The translations under genes were made by a program, and so were the position numbers. From contig JAESUZ010003902.1 in assembly GCA_017311185.1 (NCBI GenBank), forward strand, positions 1,550,001 to 1,614,000: 64,000 nucleotides of DNA. The letters are read 5' to 3'. The notes under the pieces were generated by a model, which saw nothing but the letters and a program-made list of their open reading frames with translations, did not search any database and was not told the DNA's origin. This DNA is from Proteles cristata cristata. Lineage: Eukaryota > Chordata > Mammalia > Carnivora > Hyaenidae. The first letter of the stretch is position 1. Every line of letters begins with the position of its first letter. Shown piece by piece: positions 1-12,310 of the stretch.

Positions 1-284
1 CCTGCGGACCTCTGATGCCCCCACCATGTTCTGGTGCCTCAAAGACACGGTAACGTGAAGGGCTCACAGCAGACTCTCTGCCCAGCACACATTAGCCTAA
101 CCCTGGGTAATGCTGCCCTGGGATCACGTAGCCCCACTGAGAGCCATCCAGGTGCCAAAGGAAGGAAAAGAGCCAGGAACAGCCCCAGCGTGGCACTGCC
201 CACTGCCGGAGCAGGTCTCCCGCGACGCTGGCATTCCGTCTGCTCCATCAGGCACTCGCGAATGGTCTACTCTGGGCCGCGTTT
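1..284. other. Intron 1 sequence, nothing recognised
   Basis: Unique-looking intronic DNA of GRIK3 intron 1 (minus-strand gene). Open frames here are short and composition-driven. Confidence 0.6.
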
Positions 285-510
285 GGTACAGCTGCTGGAA
301 TACACAGGGGGTCGGGCTGGAGTCAGGCAGAACGGCGTTCAAATCCAGGAGACGCCGTCACTTACTGCAGGGGTCCTCCCCCTGGCCAGGGCTCAGATCC
401 CTCCTCTGGAAAGAAGAAAGAAGTGCCCCCACCTTCGGGACATTGTAAGGGTTAAAGGAGATGGGAAAGAGCTCCGCAGCGCTAGCTCTTATCATTACAG
501 TAAACAGGGA
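285..510 (+). repeat. MIR-like remnant (weak)
   Basis: Contains a decayed match to the MIR 5' half: a gain of GGAGTCAGGC...CAAATCC and CACTTACTGCAG, then a segment like GTAAGGGTTAAAGGAGATG. Divergence is high, so the call is tentative. Confidence 0.4.
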
Positions 511-1795
511 TGAGATAAGGGCCTTGCCTTTGAGAAGCTCCTGGCCCCCGTGGGGGGTCAGGGACTCAGTGTCTACAGGAGTCCAGGAGGGACCCGACGG
601 GGAAGCAGGACCGGTGAGAGACCAACGCTTGAAAGAAACGGCCCTCCTGCTCTGCCTCGTCTTCACTCCTGATCATAAAAACACAGCCGCACAGAACACT
701 TCACCTTTCTCTCTGAATTTCACAGCAAGAAGAGTGCGTGCATGACCGTCGATGCTCCCACCCCCCTCCCCATCTTGAGGGAAGCCCTATAAAGACAGGT
801 GGGGGCTGTCGCATGTGGGAACCTGGAAAAAGAAGCAAAAATCCAACATTTTATATAAAACATCCCAATTTCAGTATGTTGGCTAGCTCAGCCTAAGAAA
901 CTAATTCAACTTAAAATTAAATTGATTGGGGGTGGGGGAGGACAGGACCTAGAAAAAGAGATCAGAAGGAGAATCTCTTCCATTCAAGGCTAAGAAGTCT
1001 ACCATCAAAAGATGTTGTCATTGATGTTGTTTTAATAACAAGATTTTAAAAAGTAAACAATTAGTTGGAGGCAAACACAAGAGGTTCCACAAGCGTCAAC
1101 ATGAGCTCTGCGGTCACCGGGGGATGATGGGGAAGGAGATCATTTCTGCACCCACGAGAAGTGTTATAACAGCGGAGGGTAGAGCAAGACTGGGAGGCTC
1201 AGGGAAGGTTGTGCCCCTGCCCGGGTGTATCAGAGGAGGCTTCCCGGAGGAGGTGAGCGTATGATAGAACACGAAGTATGAGAAAGGAGAAATGCAGCAG
1301 GAGAAGAAGGGAGGGCATTCAGGTGGGAAACACAGAATGCAGAAGCACTGGGTCAGAAACAGCCCCACCACCTGCCTTGAGCTGACGATGGGTCTGTGTG
1401 TGAAGAGGTTTCTGAGGAGTCCTGGCTGGATGGGCTGAGGGAAGCGTCTGCCAGTGGCTGAGGACAGAGCAGAGGCAACCGCAGGGTGAAGCCCTGAAGG
1501 ATGGGGGGGTGGGGGGTCTTCCAACCGACCCCCTCCCAAGACAGGGGGCACTGTCCCTGCTTCCCCTATGGCTGCCAAGAAATGGCATCAAAAAATCCAG
1601 TACTCTCGCTGGAAGAATGGAGGATGGGCGAGGAGCAGGAGACAGGGGAGGGGCTAGGCTAAGAAAGATCTAGCCAGGGGGACAGAAGCAAGGGATCCTC
1701 AGGGATCCAGGAAGCTGGGGAAGACCCCTTTCCCAACATTTTTGCCTTTCCTGACCCAGGTCACCCGCCCCGTTTTCTTCCCAAATCTGCATACA
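511..1795. other. Intron 1 sequence, nothing recognised
   Basis: No repeat family, RNA gene or exon recognised. The block 830-1080 is AT-rich (TTTTATATAAAAC, TTAAAATTAAATTGATT) and unique-looking. Confidence 0.5.
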
Positions 1796-1865
1796 CAGGT
1801 TGAACAAATACTCCCTGAGCACCCACTGTGTGCCAGGTACTGTGCTAGGCCTTTGCATCCATTAT
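1796..1865 (-). repeat. L2/MIR 3'-end fragment
   Basis: Contains the typical antisense end: GAACAAATACTCCCTGAGCA, then CACTGTGTGCCAGGTACTGT and GCTAGGC. Confidence 0.65.
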
Positions 1866-1877
1866 TTAAACTAGCAG

Positions 1878-2052
1878 TGGGGCACCTGGGTGGCTCAGTC
1901 GGTTAAGCGTCCAACTTCAGCTCAGGTCACGATCTCACGGTTCGTGGGTTTGAGCCCTGCGTCGGGCTCTGTGCTGACAGCTAGCTCAGAACCTGGAGGC
2001 TGCTTCAGATTCTGTATCTCCCTCTCTCTCTGACCCTCCCCTGCTCATGCTG

Positions 2053-2092
<40 letters not shown>

Positions 2093-2119
2093 AGAAATAA
2101 ACAAAACATTAAAAAAAAA
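1878..2119 (+). mobile_element. CAN-SINE (felid type), full length
   Basis: Starts GGGGCACCTGGGTGGCTCAG with A and B box-like pol III promoter motifs, and contains a (CT)n stretch at 2053-2093. It ends in an A-rich tail. A 12-base target-site duplication TTAAACTAGCAG flanks it (1866-1877 and 2120-2131). It shares the variant 'GCTAGCTCAGAACCTGGAGG' region with the copy at 49600. Confidence 0.95.
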
Positions 2120-2159
2120 TTAAACTAGCAGCAGCCATGATGATGGATGACAAAGGTGA

Positions 2160-2320
2160 AGTCAATGTTTCTGAAAGCTTTTGCCATGTGCGTTACGCCA
2201 GGTTCTTTTCCTCATCTATAAAGTGGGGATAAAGTTCCTCCTGCTTAGATTTGCTGTATTAAGGAAACGGATGTCAGGAAGATGCTCTTTGCACTGTCTG
2301 ACACACTGTAAGCTTTTAAC
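2160..2320 (+). repeat. MIR remnant
   Basis: Decayed MIR 3' half: CCTCATCTATAAAGTGGGGA, TAAAG, then GACACACTGTAAGC near the end. Confidence 0.6.
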
Positions 2321-2975
2321 AGATCACGGTTGCTAGGTCTATGAGCACAGTAACATCGTGTCCACGCGGGGGGCTGGAAATGGAAACCACAAGGGAAGCC
2401 CAGCCCAGCCAGGTGTGTGTGGGGCTGTCACTCCCACCATGGATGTGACAGTCCTGGGTATCAGTGACCCTTGCACCTGCCCTGCAGGTCAGAGGTCTGC
2501 CTCCTTCCCCCCTCCCCCTGCCCCTGCCCACTGCCAAGGAGAAGGAGGCTTCCATCCTCAGCGGGAGAAGGGCTTTCGGCACAGCCACAGAGCCCCTTTC
2601 TGAAGCCCCCCAGCCAGGCTGTCACAAAGACCTCGCACTCACAGAAGGTCCGACCTGGTGGCCAGACGTGCGGCCCCGCGTGCCTGCTGAAGGGGCGTCT
2701 GTGAGCAGCCCACCACCCAAGGAGGGCTCACTGCCTTATGAACCAGAAGACGGAACTCACCTAGGGTTTTCTGGTCAACCCAGGAGCCATGAAATGGGGC
2801 CAGAGGCCCAGATGAGCCCTCAGACGACCAGATGTGGCATCCATCGACAGAGGGCTCAGCAAACGGGCACATGGCTCGGGGACGGTCCACTCCTAGGTAT
2901 CATGGCCAGGCCTCCAGGGCTCAGGCCTGGGGCAAAGGGAACAGCCAGGCTTCTGAGGAGAGCTCTGGACACCTG
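2321..2975. other. Intron 1 sequence, nothing recognised
   Basis: GC-moderate unique DNA. A 267-codon open frame runs through 2464-3267 but extends into an L2 relic and shows no domain. Confidence 0.5.
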
Positions 2976-3695
2976 GCCTCCAACTAACCCTCCCTCTGCC
3001 CACACATCTCCCTGCCCTCTCTCACTTGGACCCCTTCAACAGCTGCCTCATGGCCCCCCAGCTTCCACTCTCACCCCCATGCAGTCACACCACACAGCCA
3101 CCAGGATGACTTTTCAAAGGCTGCTCCCTTCCTACAGTCTTCGATGTCTCCCTAGTGCCCTTGGGATAAAGTCCAGCCTCCTGACCTTGGCTTACAGAGC
3201 CTTACACGCAGCTCACTACTCAGGCGATATCTCACCATACCCCCTCTCTTCGCTCTACTCAGACTAGACTTCAGTTTTTTTAAATACAACTCTGCTGGCA
3301 TTTGGCCACATTTGACCTACAAACGTGGTAGTTTCATATGGTCCAACTTAACACAACTATCCACCCCTTGGGCATCTAAACATGCTACTCCCTCTGCCTA
3401 GGACACGTCCCTCACTCCACCCCAACACCTGCCCCTCACAGCCCTTTCCCCTCCTTCAGGTCTCAGTCCAAATGTCATTTCTTCAGGGAAGCCCTTCCCG
3501 ACGCTCTCCCGAGCAGGCTGCACTTTCCTTCTAGAACACGCTTTGAATCTGTAGGGACTCTTTGGTGCCTGTCTTTCCTCCCAGGCTGCAAGTTCTGTGA
3601 GGTCAAGAAGCATGTGTGTCTGGCTCCCCCTTGTAGCCCTGGCACCCGGCACAGGGCTGGCACATAGCATGTGTTCACGACGAAAGGTTCACTGA
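2976..3695 (+). repeat. L2 LINE 3' end
   Basis: Shows the characteristic decayed L2 tail: GGATAAAGTCCAGCCTCCTGAC, later TCAGTCCAAATGTCATTTCT and GGGAAGCCCTTCCCGACGC. It ends with GGCACATAGCATGTGTTC and a GTTCACTGAGTGAA end. Confidence 0.8.
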
Positions 3696-3734
3696 GTGAA
3701 GAGGTGCCTATATGAACGAGCTAAAGCTCTACCC

Positions 3735-3890
3735 CAACCAGTTGTGTGACCTTGGACCCACCCGTTCTCCGTGACACATCAGTTTCTATATCGGCACAAG
3801 AAAGTGATCATCCCTACAGCAGAGGGACGTGCAAATTACATGACACCAGGCAGGCCTGTGTATTTGGCATGGCACTGCTCAAAAATGTTG
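3735..3890 (+). repeat. MIR remnant
   Basis: AGTTGTGTGACCTTGGACC, then a decayed CATCAGTTTCTATATC core, typical of the MIR CORE region. Confidence 0.6.
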
Positions 3891-5142
3891 ACAGATCCTT
3901 CCTGGGGCTGGCTGCAGCCACCACTCTGAGCTCAGCGTGTGTGAGTTCATGGAGTTTGTGTAACCAGAGCAGGCATGTGCCTTTCAGGGAGCTTAGAACA
4001 GCCTGGGGTTTTAGAGCATCACAGCGGGGGATGCCTGGAATTTCACGGTGAAAGGAACCCCTGGGAACATCCTTGGCCAGTGTGCTCTTGATTATCTCCC
4101 ATCCCAGGAAGCTCACCACTCCTAAGGTATCTTACTTAATCATCAAATAGCAATGAACACGAGATGGCCGGCTTTGAACCAAATTCTGCCTCCTTGGAGC
4201 ATTGTCCCACTGGCTCCAATTCTCTCCACTGGGACTTCTAAGGCCAGGTTTGCTCCCCTTTCTACACCATAGCCTTCAGAGATGAAGAGAATGACAACCC
4301 TTACCTTCACATTTCCAAGCTCTGGATTTTGACCTCCCTCTCAGCCTCCATGCCTGTACCAGGAGGCTGCCAAGTGCTGGACCTGACTCCTCTCCAGTTG
4401 GGGCTGACACTAAGCAGGAGAAAGTATCAGCATTTCTGCTCAAAGAGTGGGGCTGCAGGAGCCCCAGACCTTCCTTACTGTGGGGCTCAGAGCCAGACTC
4501 TGGGATCAAAGTCGCTCACAGAAAAAGCCATCTGTTGGGTGAGTCAGGCTCAAAAGGTTGTCGGCCCCCTCCGGCCCCTGGGGGAAATTGATGCCTGCGC
4601 GGACGGATCACTCCAATATGTTAGGTAGATAAAGAAATTGATTATTCCATAAATCATGGTCTCCACGGAAAAAAAAAAATCCCAATTTTTTAAAGAAGAA
4701 AATCTTATAAATCTGCCTGAGCCCGTGTGAGGGACAGTGTAGCCATTTCAGCTTAATTGTTTGAGACTTTCTTTGCTGCAGCCGAAGAAACAGAAGTCCC
4801 TGAAGCTACTGTTTCCCAATCTAGATGTTCCTTCCCAAACTCCACAAATGGCCATGTCATGTCATGGATGAGATAGATTTGCCCCAGGAAGAATGTGAGT
4901 TAGCCAGAAAGAAAAACTTTCCCACCAAAGGAGACAGAATCACTTCTTCAGAGACAAAAAACAGATACCAATCCCTACCCCTACCTTTCCTCCTTATGTA
5001 CACTTACTCACCTGTCCCGTTTAGAAAAGCTAAGGTTCCATTCTGACCAGAGACAGACAACTGGCCAAAATGAGTCCTGAGGGGGGCCCCCCACGATGCG
5101 CTGTGACAGCTCAGGAGTGAGGGAGCTGTCAGAACAATGGAA
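3891..5142. other. Intron 1 sequence, nothing recognised
   Basis: No repeat or exon recognised. The part 4610-4900 is AT-rich and unique-looking (TTGATTATTCCATAAATCAT; CAGCTTAATTGTTTGAG). Confidence 0.5.
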
Positions 5143-5158
5143 GGAGTGATATGGTTTA

Positions 5159-5367
5159 AAAAAGTTTTCTTAATGTTTGTTTATTTTTGAGACAGCATGA
5201 GCAGGGGAGAGGCAGAGAGAGAGGGAGACAAAGAATCCAAAGCAGGCTCCAGGCTCTGAGCTAGCCATCAGCACAGAGCCCGACGTGGGGCTCGAACCCA
5301 TGAACCGAGAGATCATGACCTGAGCCAAAGTCAGATGCTTAACCAACGGAGCCACCCAGGCATCCTG
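5159..5367 (-). mobile_element. CAN-SINE
   Basis: Minus-strand copy: T-rich start TTAATGTTTGTTTATTTTTGAG, end GAGCCACCCAGGCATCC. Flanked by a near-perfect duplication GGAGTGATATGGTTTA / GAAGTAATATGGTTTA. Confidence 0.95.
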
Positions 5368-5383
5368 GAAGTAATATGGTTTA

Positions 5384-6102
5384 GAAGCAAGGCAAGCAGA
5401 GCAGAGGTATAAAGGGTGAAAGGGAACAGACATGGCTTCCCAGCTGGCTCTGCTGTGTGGTTTTTAGCTTGTTTCTTCTCTCCGAGCCTTAGTGTTCCTC
5501 CCCAGCACCCAGGAGAATGAGGAAGATCCAACTGTGGGGTTCTGATCTGAACTGCATGTTATCTGAGTGTTCAAGGAGCCATGGCTATCACTGAAGGTCA
5601 CCTACATGGACTTACCAGGAGACCACTGAGTTACCACCAGGTCCCGAGAGGCCACTTCATGCCCCCAGACCCTCCACAAGTCCCTTCCTGTGCGCTCTGC
5701 AGTACACAGGGTGGATGCTCCACCGATATTTGGTGACTCAGTGAGTCAGCCCAGAGTCCATGCAAAAACGACAGGAAATAAACACTAAATTACAAACAGC
5801 ATAAAAATAGCCGCATTTCCAAAGCAGATTTTTTGATTCTCTGAACCCAAGCAGGAGCAGCAAAAAAAAAAAAACAAAAAAACAAACAAAAAAAACAATC
5901 CTTTCTTCCTGAGATCTCTCAAGCCAGGACTCTGAAGGAGCCCTGCTTTGTAGGCACCATAGCACACTTCCCCTCTGCCCATTCCAGATCTTTCTGCTGC
6001 ATGACTGAAAGGTGCCATTCTGTCTCCTATGTCCTCGGAGCCCGTGTACTTAAATGTCACTCCTTGTTCAGAGGCATGTGTCAATTCCTCAGACTCCATC
6101 AT
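5384..6102. other. Intron 1 sequence with an A-rich tract
   Basis: Nothing recognised except an A-rich run at 5860-5896. Confidence 0.5.
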
Positions 6103-6122
6103 TCAAATATTCTTAGATTCCT

Positions 6123-6339
6123 TTTTTTTAAAATTTTTTAATGTTTATTTATTTTTGAGAGAGTGAGACAGAATCGAGTGGGGAAGAGGTAGAGAGAAAG
6201 GAAGACACAGAATCTGAAACAGGCTCCAGGCTTCAAGCTGTCAGCACAGAGCCTGATGCGGGGCTCGAACTCGTTAACAGTAAGATCATAACCTAGGTCG
6301 AAGTCAGATGCTTAACCAACTGAGCCACCCAGGCGTCCC
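6123..6339 (-). mobile_element. CAN-SINE
   Basis: Minus-strand copy. The 20-base duplication TCAAATATTCTTAGATTCCT (6103-6122) recurs with one change at 6340-6359, so the insertion is complete. Confidence 0.95.
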
Positions 6340-6359
6340 TCAAATACTCTTAGATTCCT

Positions 6360-8980
6360 AAGCTCTTTGGCTTCTAGGCCAGGTGCTCTGGCCAACCCCG
6401 AGTACCTCGGTAATGGACCCAACCTACCCCGTTCTCGGAGGTATGCTGAGGCCACTCACAGAGTGACTTTCCTCTCTAGGAGAGACCTTTGTCAATACCC
6501 AGCCCAATCACAAGGCTTCCCAGAACTATCCAGGTGGCATAGCACCTGGTACCACTGGAGTTCTTTGGGGAAAACCACAGAGCTGTGACACATTTCATTC
6601 CCATCACCTGAACGAGGAGTAATTTTATTTACTAGCAGAAAATACGTCTCTATTATAGGTACGCAGGGTTCCACAACTCAGGAAATAATAACACACAAAA
6701 TACTTTTAAGAAATCATATTTAGCAGGATAAAAATACATAATACAAGCCTACTTACCAAATGCAATGTGAAAGATGCTGCTGACAACCCGAGCAAAGATG
6801 CTTGGTATCAGGTGTGATATTTGACAATAGAACGTTCACTCGTTTTGTCATCTGCTACTGCTCCCTAGCAGACAAGCTGTACAAGGCACCAAAGGCTTAG
6901 GAACAATTTACATGGGTGGCGGGGGGGAGGAAAGGAGAAATTTCTATCTCTCCCCTTCATTTTCTTTTGCTGTGAATTGCTTGATTTGAACGACCACAAA
7001 TTAGCCTACTGTGTGCCTGTTAAACACCTCAGCCCAGTTTATGAACACCGGAATCCTGGAGGAATAGCATTCCGAAAAAGAATGCCTGTTTAGCAAGCAA
7101 GGCCTCACAATAACCACATCACCCCCGCCAGAAGAGTCAGTGGGCAGATGGCGCCCACTCACTACCCAAGGGCCTGGCTGCTCTCCGTGGTGCTGAACAC
7201 AGAGGTTGGGGTGAACCTTAATCTCCTGGCCTCGTGGGAATTTCATCGGGTGTATCCATGATCTACAAGCCTTTCTAACCACACATGAATCTGGCTTGTA
7301 CTTCTCCCTCAGTGTGGAAAAATGTGTTAAAGGTCTGTTTTTCAGCATTACAAAAATTTAGTCTCTATCTCAAGACTGAAAAGGTAAAGCTTCAAGCGTG
7401 TGCGTGTGTGTGACAGAGACAGAGACAGAGAGACATGGATTGAGTTTTTTTAATATACTGGGGGTCAGAGACTCATGTTTTCATCTGGCTTCATGCTTTC
7501 ATCCCACAGCTTGCCAAGGGATGTGGCACAAATCATGTCCACCTTTTGGTCCTCAGTATCCCAATCTGTGATAGGAAAGAATAGGGACAAGTACTGTACC
7601 CCTGTAGTTCCAACATTTGGGGTATCCCCTCTTGTGTTCTGGCTCTTCCATGGGCTCAGAGACAGTCCAATAGGGTGACCTTGCCTGGCCTTCTTCAGCC
7701 CTGGAAGATTTCCTAGAGCCACAGGAGGACACGTGGCTCAGGTTTTCTTGCAACAAGCCAGGGATTCAATCTCTCTGCTCGGCTCTCCCACAGCCCTCCA
7801 TCCCCATGGACCAGCCATAATTCAGCTAAACCTGAGAGTTCACCCATATTTTATTTACTGATTCGATGTTACGAGACAAGTAAAATAGACGGCTGTCACC
7901 TCTATTAAACTGGGCAGGAAAAATGGCCATGTAGGCAACAGGCTCTTTCTGCCCATAATGTGTCATCTGTTTCCTTGGGGAGGGAGGCAAGAAAGGGAGG
8001 GCACGGCCTCAGGGCAGAGCCTGGTTCCATCAAGCTTAAGAGGGGAAGTCCAGGGCCCCATTGCAAACCTGCCCTGGCCTCACTCTCAGCAACACAAATG
8101 CAGCAGACCAATCGGCACAGTCAGGAACTGGGACCATCACTTCAACACCTAAGTCTTTGGTTTCCCACTGATCCACTTAACAGGCTTAGGGTAAAGAATG
8201 GCTGCTGAGTACCAACGTGGGAAGAAGCCTATGCTAGAGATGCAAACCTCCAACTGGTTATTTCTTAAAAGTGCACTAACACATAGAAATATACACATTC
8301 ACACTCTCAAGAACCCAGTGCGGATGATGCACTCATCCCCATGGCTAAGTGCCCCAGGCTGACCGTCTGTACAGCCGGAACACCTCTGCTTTACACAAGG
8401 TTGGCCTGTAGACCTGGTGTCTAGACCTCCTAGCAGGAGTAAATGATGTGGTAAGGACGGAAAACAGAGAGGCCTGATCTATGGCTGGCCACAGTGCAAG
8501 TGGCACAACAGCCCTGTCTAGCAGCTGTCTTGAGCGGCCAGCCTATTAAGGATGAATAGCGGAAGTTCCCTTGGTGGGTTCAGCAACCCAACAGAGCAGC
8601 AGGGATGCTGAGGGGCAAGTGGGAAGCAGAAACAGGTGAGGTCAGGGAGGTCAGGAGGTTTTCCTTGAAACAGAGAGCTTGTGTCTCTCCCATGAGGAGA
8701 ATCGTCATGATATGAACCAGTGGTTATAAAGGCCAATCTAGCTCTGGGAAGGAAGGATCCACTCCCCCTGAATATTCCAGATCTGCCCAAGAGACTACAT
8801 GGGAAAAGTCTTGGCACAGAAGGTGCTGAATTCAAGTGTCAGAACACCACAGACATCGTTAGAACTTTGACTTTGTAGAAGAATCTAACAATGTCTTTCA
8901 TGAAATCTTGTTGGCCGGATGGAAAAAGCGTTGAGCTGAATAACAGGGCGGGTACGCGGACTTCTACTCAAATGACTGTA
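6360..8980. other. Intron 1 sequence, nothing recognised
   Basis: 2.6 kb without a clear repeat. Parts are AT-rich and unique (6600-6780). A short GT/GA simple tract lies at 7395-7435. Confidence 0.5.
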
Positions 8981-8984
8981 TTTA

Positions 8985-9425
8985 TCAATGCATTCATTTA
9001 TTCAACAGATAGTTATTAATCATCTACTATGTGCCATGCGCCATGCTAGACACAGCAGATAAAGTGGTGAAATAAGCCATCTGTGGTCTCTGCTTATACA
9101 GTAAGTGCTACAATAAGGGAGTACAGGGTGCTGTGGGGACCCAAAGAAGTGTTTAGGCATGAAGAAAAGCTTCCTGGAGGAAAAGACACGTTTGGTGAAA
9201 CCCAAAGGATGACTAGAAGTTGTCCAGGAAGAATTGCAAGAGCCCAGGGTGTGAGGGAAGGCATAGCGTGTCCTGGGAACTTGGATGTTCAGGACAGTGG
9301 AGCACGGTGTGTATGAGGCAAGGAGGGAGAAAGTATAGGTCTGCCAACCAGGGCAGGTCATAAAGGGCCTGAAAGCATAAGGAAACTAGTGGGGTTCTGA
9401 AGTGGGTTAAAGTATAGGAGAGTGG
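8985..9425 (-). repeat. L2 LINE remnant
   Basis: Begins with the antisense L2 end (CATTCATTTATTCAACAGAT, CTACTATGTGCCATGCG). It continues through a decayed body with AGCTTCCTGGAGG and CATAAAGGGCCTGAAAGC. Confidence 0.65.
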
Positions 9426-10190
9426 ATCCATGATCACTGAATTAAGCCAACAGACTCTGACATTGGTCATTGCCTGCTTAATGTGTCGATGGCAGACATA
9501 GCTGAAGGGGAGGAAGGCAGGTTCATCTCAGGCTCAGAGGGCATGAAGCAAGCCAAATAATGCAATGAGAGCCACAAAAGCCACACTGTCCAGAGTAGTG
9601 GTTCCCAGCCCCAACTGTAGTGTAGGCCAATGACCACTTAACCTCTCTACCACTGACCCCCAGAGGGAGACTAGGGAGGAAGAAGGTGAAATCCATGCCT
9701 GCTCCTGAGGATGTTGAACCAGGAACAGGCTTTGGTGGGTCCAGAAACAAGGAGCAAGAATAACTGCCTGAAGGTTCAATGATAGGATTTACTGAGGATA
9801 AATGGCAGCTCCTGCCTTTAGGCTCAAAAGATCAACCGCCAAAGGGAAGATGAGAGAAGTTATAGATCAGCAGCGACACCTGTGAAAAAGACCAGGTGAT
9901 CTCAAGAGACTCCCAACTCAGTACAACCCGCCAAAGCGGAGCGGCTGCTGAGGAGGCTCAGCTGGCCTGGGCTGAACAAGGAGACCCCGAAGCTGAGGTC
10001 CAAGGAAGCTGTGCGCTTACTGGGTATAATACACAAACAGTACCATGGTTAGCTCTCAACACCACGCAGGAAGAACGGAGCAACTTTAATTTGGAGAAAT
10101 ATTTTGACACTTCCATAGGGTTCCATGGGAGGATAGGGAGCAAAACAGAACCAGAACCAGCAGGAATGGCTATTGTACTGTAAGAGTAAC
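9426..10190. other. Intron 1 sequence, nothing recognised
   Basis: Unique-looking DNA without a recognised element. Confidence 0.5.
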
Positions 10191-10285
10191 GGACACCATT
10201 TGAGTGCTTACCATGGCTGTAGTCTAAATACTTCACATGCATTCATTCATTTAATCCTTACAACAACTCTGTGAGGCACGTACTA

Positions 10286-10321
<36 letters not shown>

Positions 10322-10400
10322 GGATTAATTTGCCCAAGATCACACAGGCAGGAAGTAATGGAGGCAACCCTCAAACTCAGGCCAGCAGATTCCAGAACCA
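10191..10400 (-). repeat. MIR remnant containing an (ATT)n microsatellite
   Basis: Antisense MIR: TGAGTGCTTACCATGGC, CATTTAATCCTTACAACAAC, TGTGAGGCACGTACTATTAT, then CCAAGATCACACAGGCAGG. Confidence 0.8.
10283..10321. repeat. (ATT)n microsatellite
   Basis: About 13 units of TTA/ATT that grew out of the ACTATTATT segment of the MIR around it. Confidence 0.95.
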
Positions 10401-10429
10401 ATGAACTTCTCCACAAGGCTAGGTTGTAA

Positions 10430-10630
10430 AAGTGCCTGGAAAGCTTCCCTTGTGCCAGGCATATTAATTCTCACAATGATCCCATGTAGCCAAATCTATT
10501 GTTATCCCCATTTTTCAGGAGAGGAAATCAAGAGCTAAGAAGTTAAGTGACTTATCCTAAGTGCCAGAGCCTGGATGGGGGAAGAGGGTTTAAACTCAGA
10601 CAGATGGATCTCAGAACCTATACTGACAAC
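10430..10630 (-). repeat. MIR remnant
   Basis: Antisense MIR: TGTGCCAGGCATATTAATTC, ATTGTTATCCCCATTTTTCA, AGTTAAGTGACTTATCC. Confidence 0.75.
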
Positions 10631-10814
10631 ATCCATGTTCTACTGCCTTCCCCGGAACTGCAGGGAGACAAATTTCAGGGAGAAATTTGCAACAAAGATT
10701 GGAGTCAGCCAAAACATTCAGGTAAAGAACAAAAGAGAGTCAAAAGTAGTAAGTTTCCTATCTCAGGTGGTGTTCAATCAAAGACCAGATATCCCCCTGT
10801 AAAGGGGGGGGTCC

Positions 10815-11014
10815 CTCCAGTGGTCTTCAATGGGTAGTGCCCAAGAAGCAGCATCAGCATTCTCTGGGGACCCGTCAAAAATGTAAAATCCCAGGTCTCA
10901 CCCAAGACCTACTGAATCAGAAGATCTGTAGGTGGGGCCCCCGCAATCTGTATTTTAATGAGTATTCCAGGTGATTTGGATGCAAGCTGCTGTTTGAGAA
11001 CCAGAGGCCTAGAA
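10815..11014 (-). mobile_element. Non-autonomous hAT-Charlie DNA transposon (MER5-like)
   Basis: About 200 bases with inverted ends CAGTGGTCTTCAA and TTTGAGAACCAGAGG. It has the internal family core CCTACTGAATCAGAAGATCT and GTGGGGCCCC. The exact subfamily was not determined. Confidence 0.8.
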
Positions 11015-12060
11015 TGACCCCAGGGGTCCTTTTCAGCCTAGATTCTGTGATTCTCCACTGCAGACAGGAAATGTGATGCGTGGAGCCCTGGGAAGTCCTT
11101 GGCTCCCTGCTTCTGCTTTTCCGCCCAATTGGGCAGGCTTTTTGGAATAGCATATTTCAGTTCTGCAAAGCAGATGCAGGAAGGCTTTGCAGAAGTCTCC
11201 CTCGTTCCCATATTTAAAGAGCTCATCCCTGCAGTTGTTCGGAGAACTCTATAAACCCCCTTTCAACAGCAGCCTGTCTGCATCAGTCCCTTTAATAGCT
11301 CCAGACTTAATTGTCTCCTATGGATTGGAACCCTCTTCACACAAACTGGAATCTTAGCTCCTTCTCGCTCCCTTTTTTTCCCTGCCTTCCTTAACCACCA
11401 TTCAGCGTGGCACCAAAGGATTTGGAGTCGAAGCTGCCACTCCCCCCGGATCGCACTCCATCTCATTATCTCCGATCCGTATGATCACCATGGGGACTCT
11501 CTCCTCCCCAGCTCTTGCTGTGGCCTCGTTACCTGGTGTCTCCCAGCAGAGCCAGCGGTCTCCATCCCCTGGGGCCCAGCCACAGACCCTCTCTGGGCCA
11601 CACTGGCCTGTCCAAGAAGCAAGACTGAACCTTACATCCAAGACAGACTGACAAGGATTCTTTGGATCAGTCCCTAAAGAGCAGCCCACAAACAGGGTCT
11701 CCTCGGTTCAAATACACACAAAATGCATTTCAACTAAAACACTGCAAATGTGAGGAAGAACCAGCACCCCAGGGGGCTGCAGGTACATGATAAATAGCAG
11801 GCCAGGAGGAGTCTGGGAGCTGACACACAGAAGCATCCTGAAGGGCACCTCTCTCTCCCCCTAATGTGGTGGATAATTGTCACAGGCAGCCGGACCCTAC
11901 CATTTCCACTATGGGGCACGTGGGTGTGTGGACACGTGGGTAAATGCCAGACATGGAGCTGCACGGAGTACTGGGCACCAGGGTTGGCAGAGGGTACACA
12001 GGAAGCAGACAGCCTCAGAGTTCACAGTCTGATGGCAGGAGCATGGCCTCCACCATCGGG
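11015..12060. other. Intron 1 sequence, nothing recognised
   Basis: Unique-looking; 11090-11350 includes AT/GC-mixed sequence without repeat signatures. Confidence 0.5.
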
Positions 12061-12310
12061 GCACTCTTTCTCTCCAACATTTATTAAACATCAAGCACTG
12101 TGCAAAGAGCTGTATCCGTTTTATCGTGTTTAATCCTCATGCTAATTCTGTGAAGACGATCCCCTAAGGGTCGGCCAGACGAAATTTTGGAAGGTGAAAA
12201 ACATCTGAATATAGTTTCACTTAATCCTAATATCTCTATCTTAAAGATGAGGAAACGGAGGCCCGGGGGTAAAGTGACTCGTCCAAGGTCACATGGCGTC
12301 GACATGGGAG
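12061..12310 (-). repeat. MIR remnant
   Basis: Antisense MIR: AACATTTATTAAACATCAAG, TTTAATCCTCATGCTAATTC, GATGAGGAAACGGAGGCCC, CCAAGGTCACATGGC. An extra segment around 12160-12230 interrupts the match. Confidence 0.8.

Noticed and set aside
2464..3267. 267-codon plus-strand frame
   Set aside because: Runs into an L2 relic and has no protein-family features.
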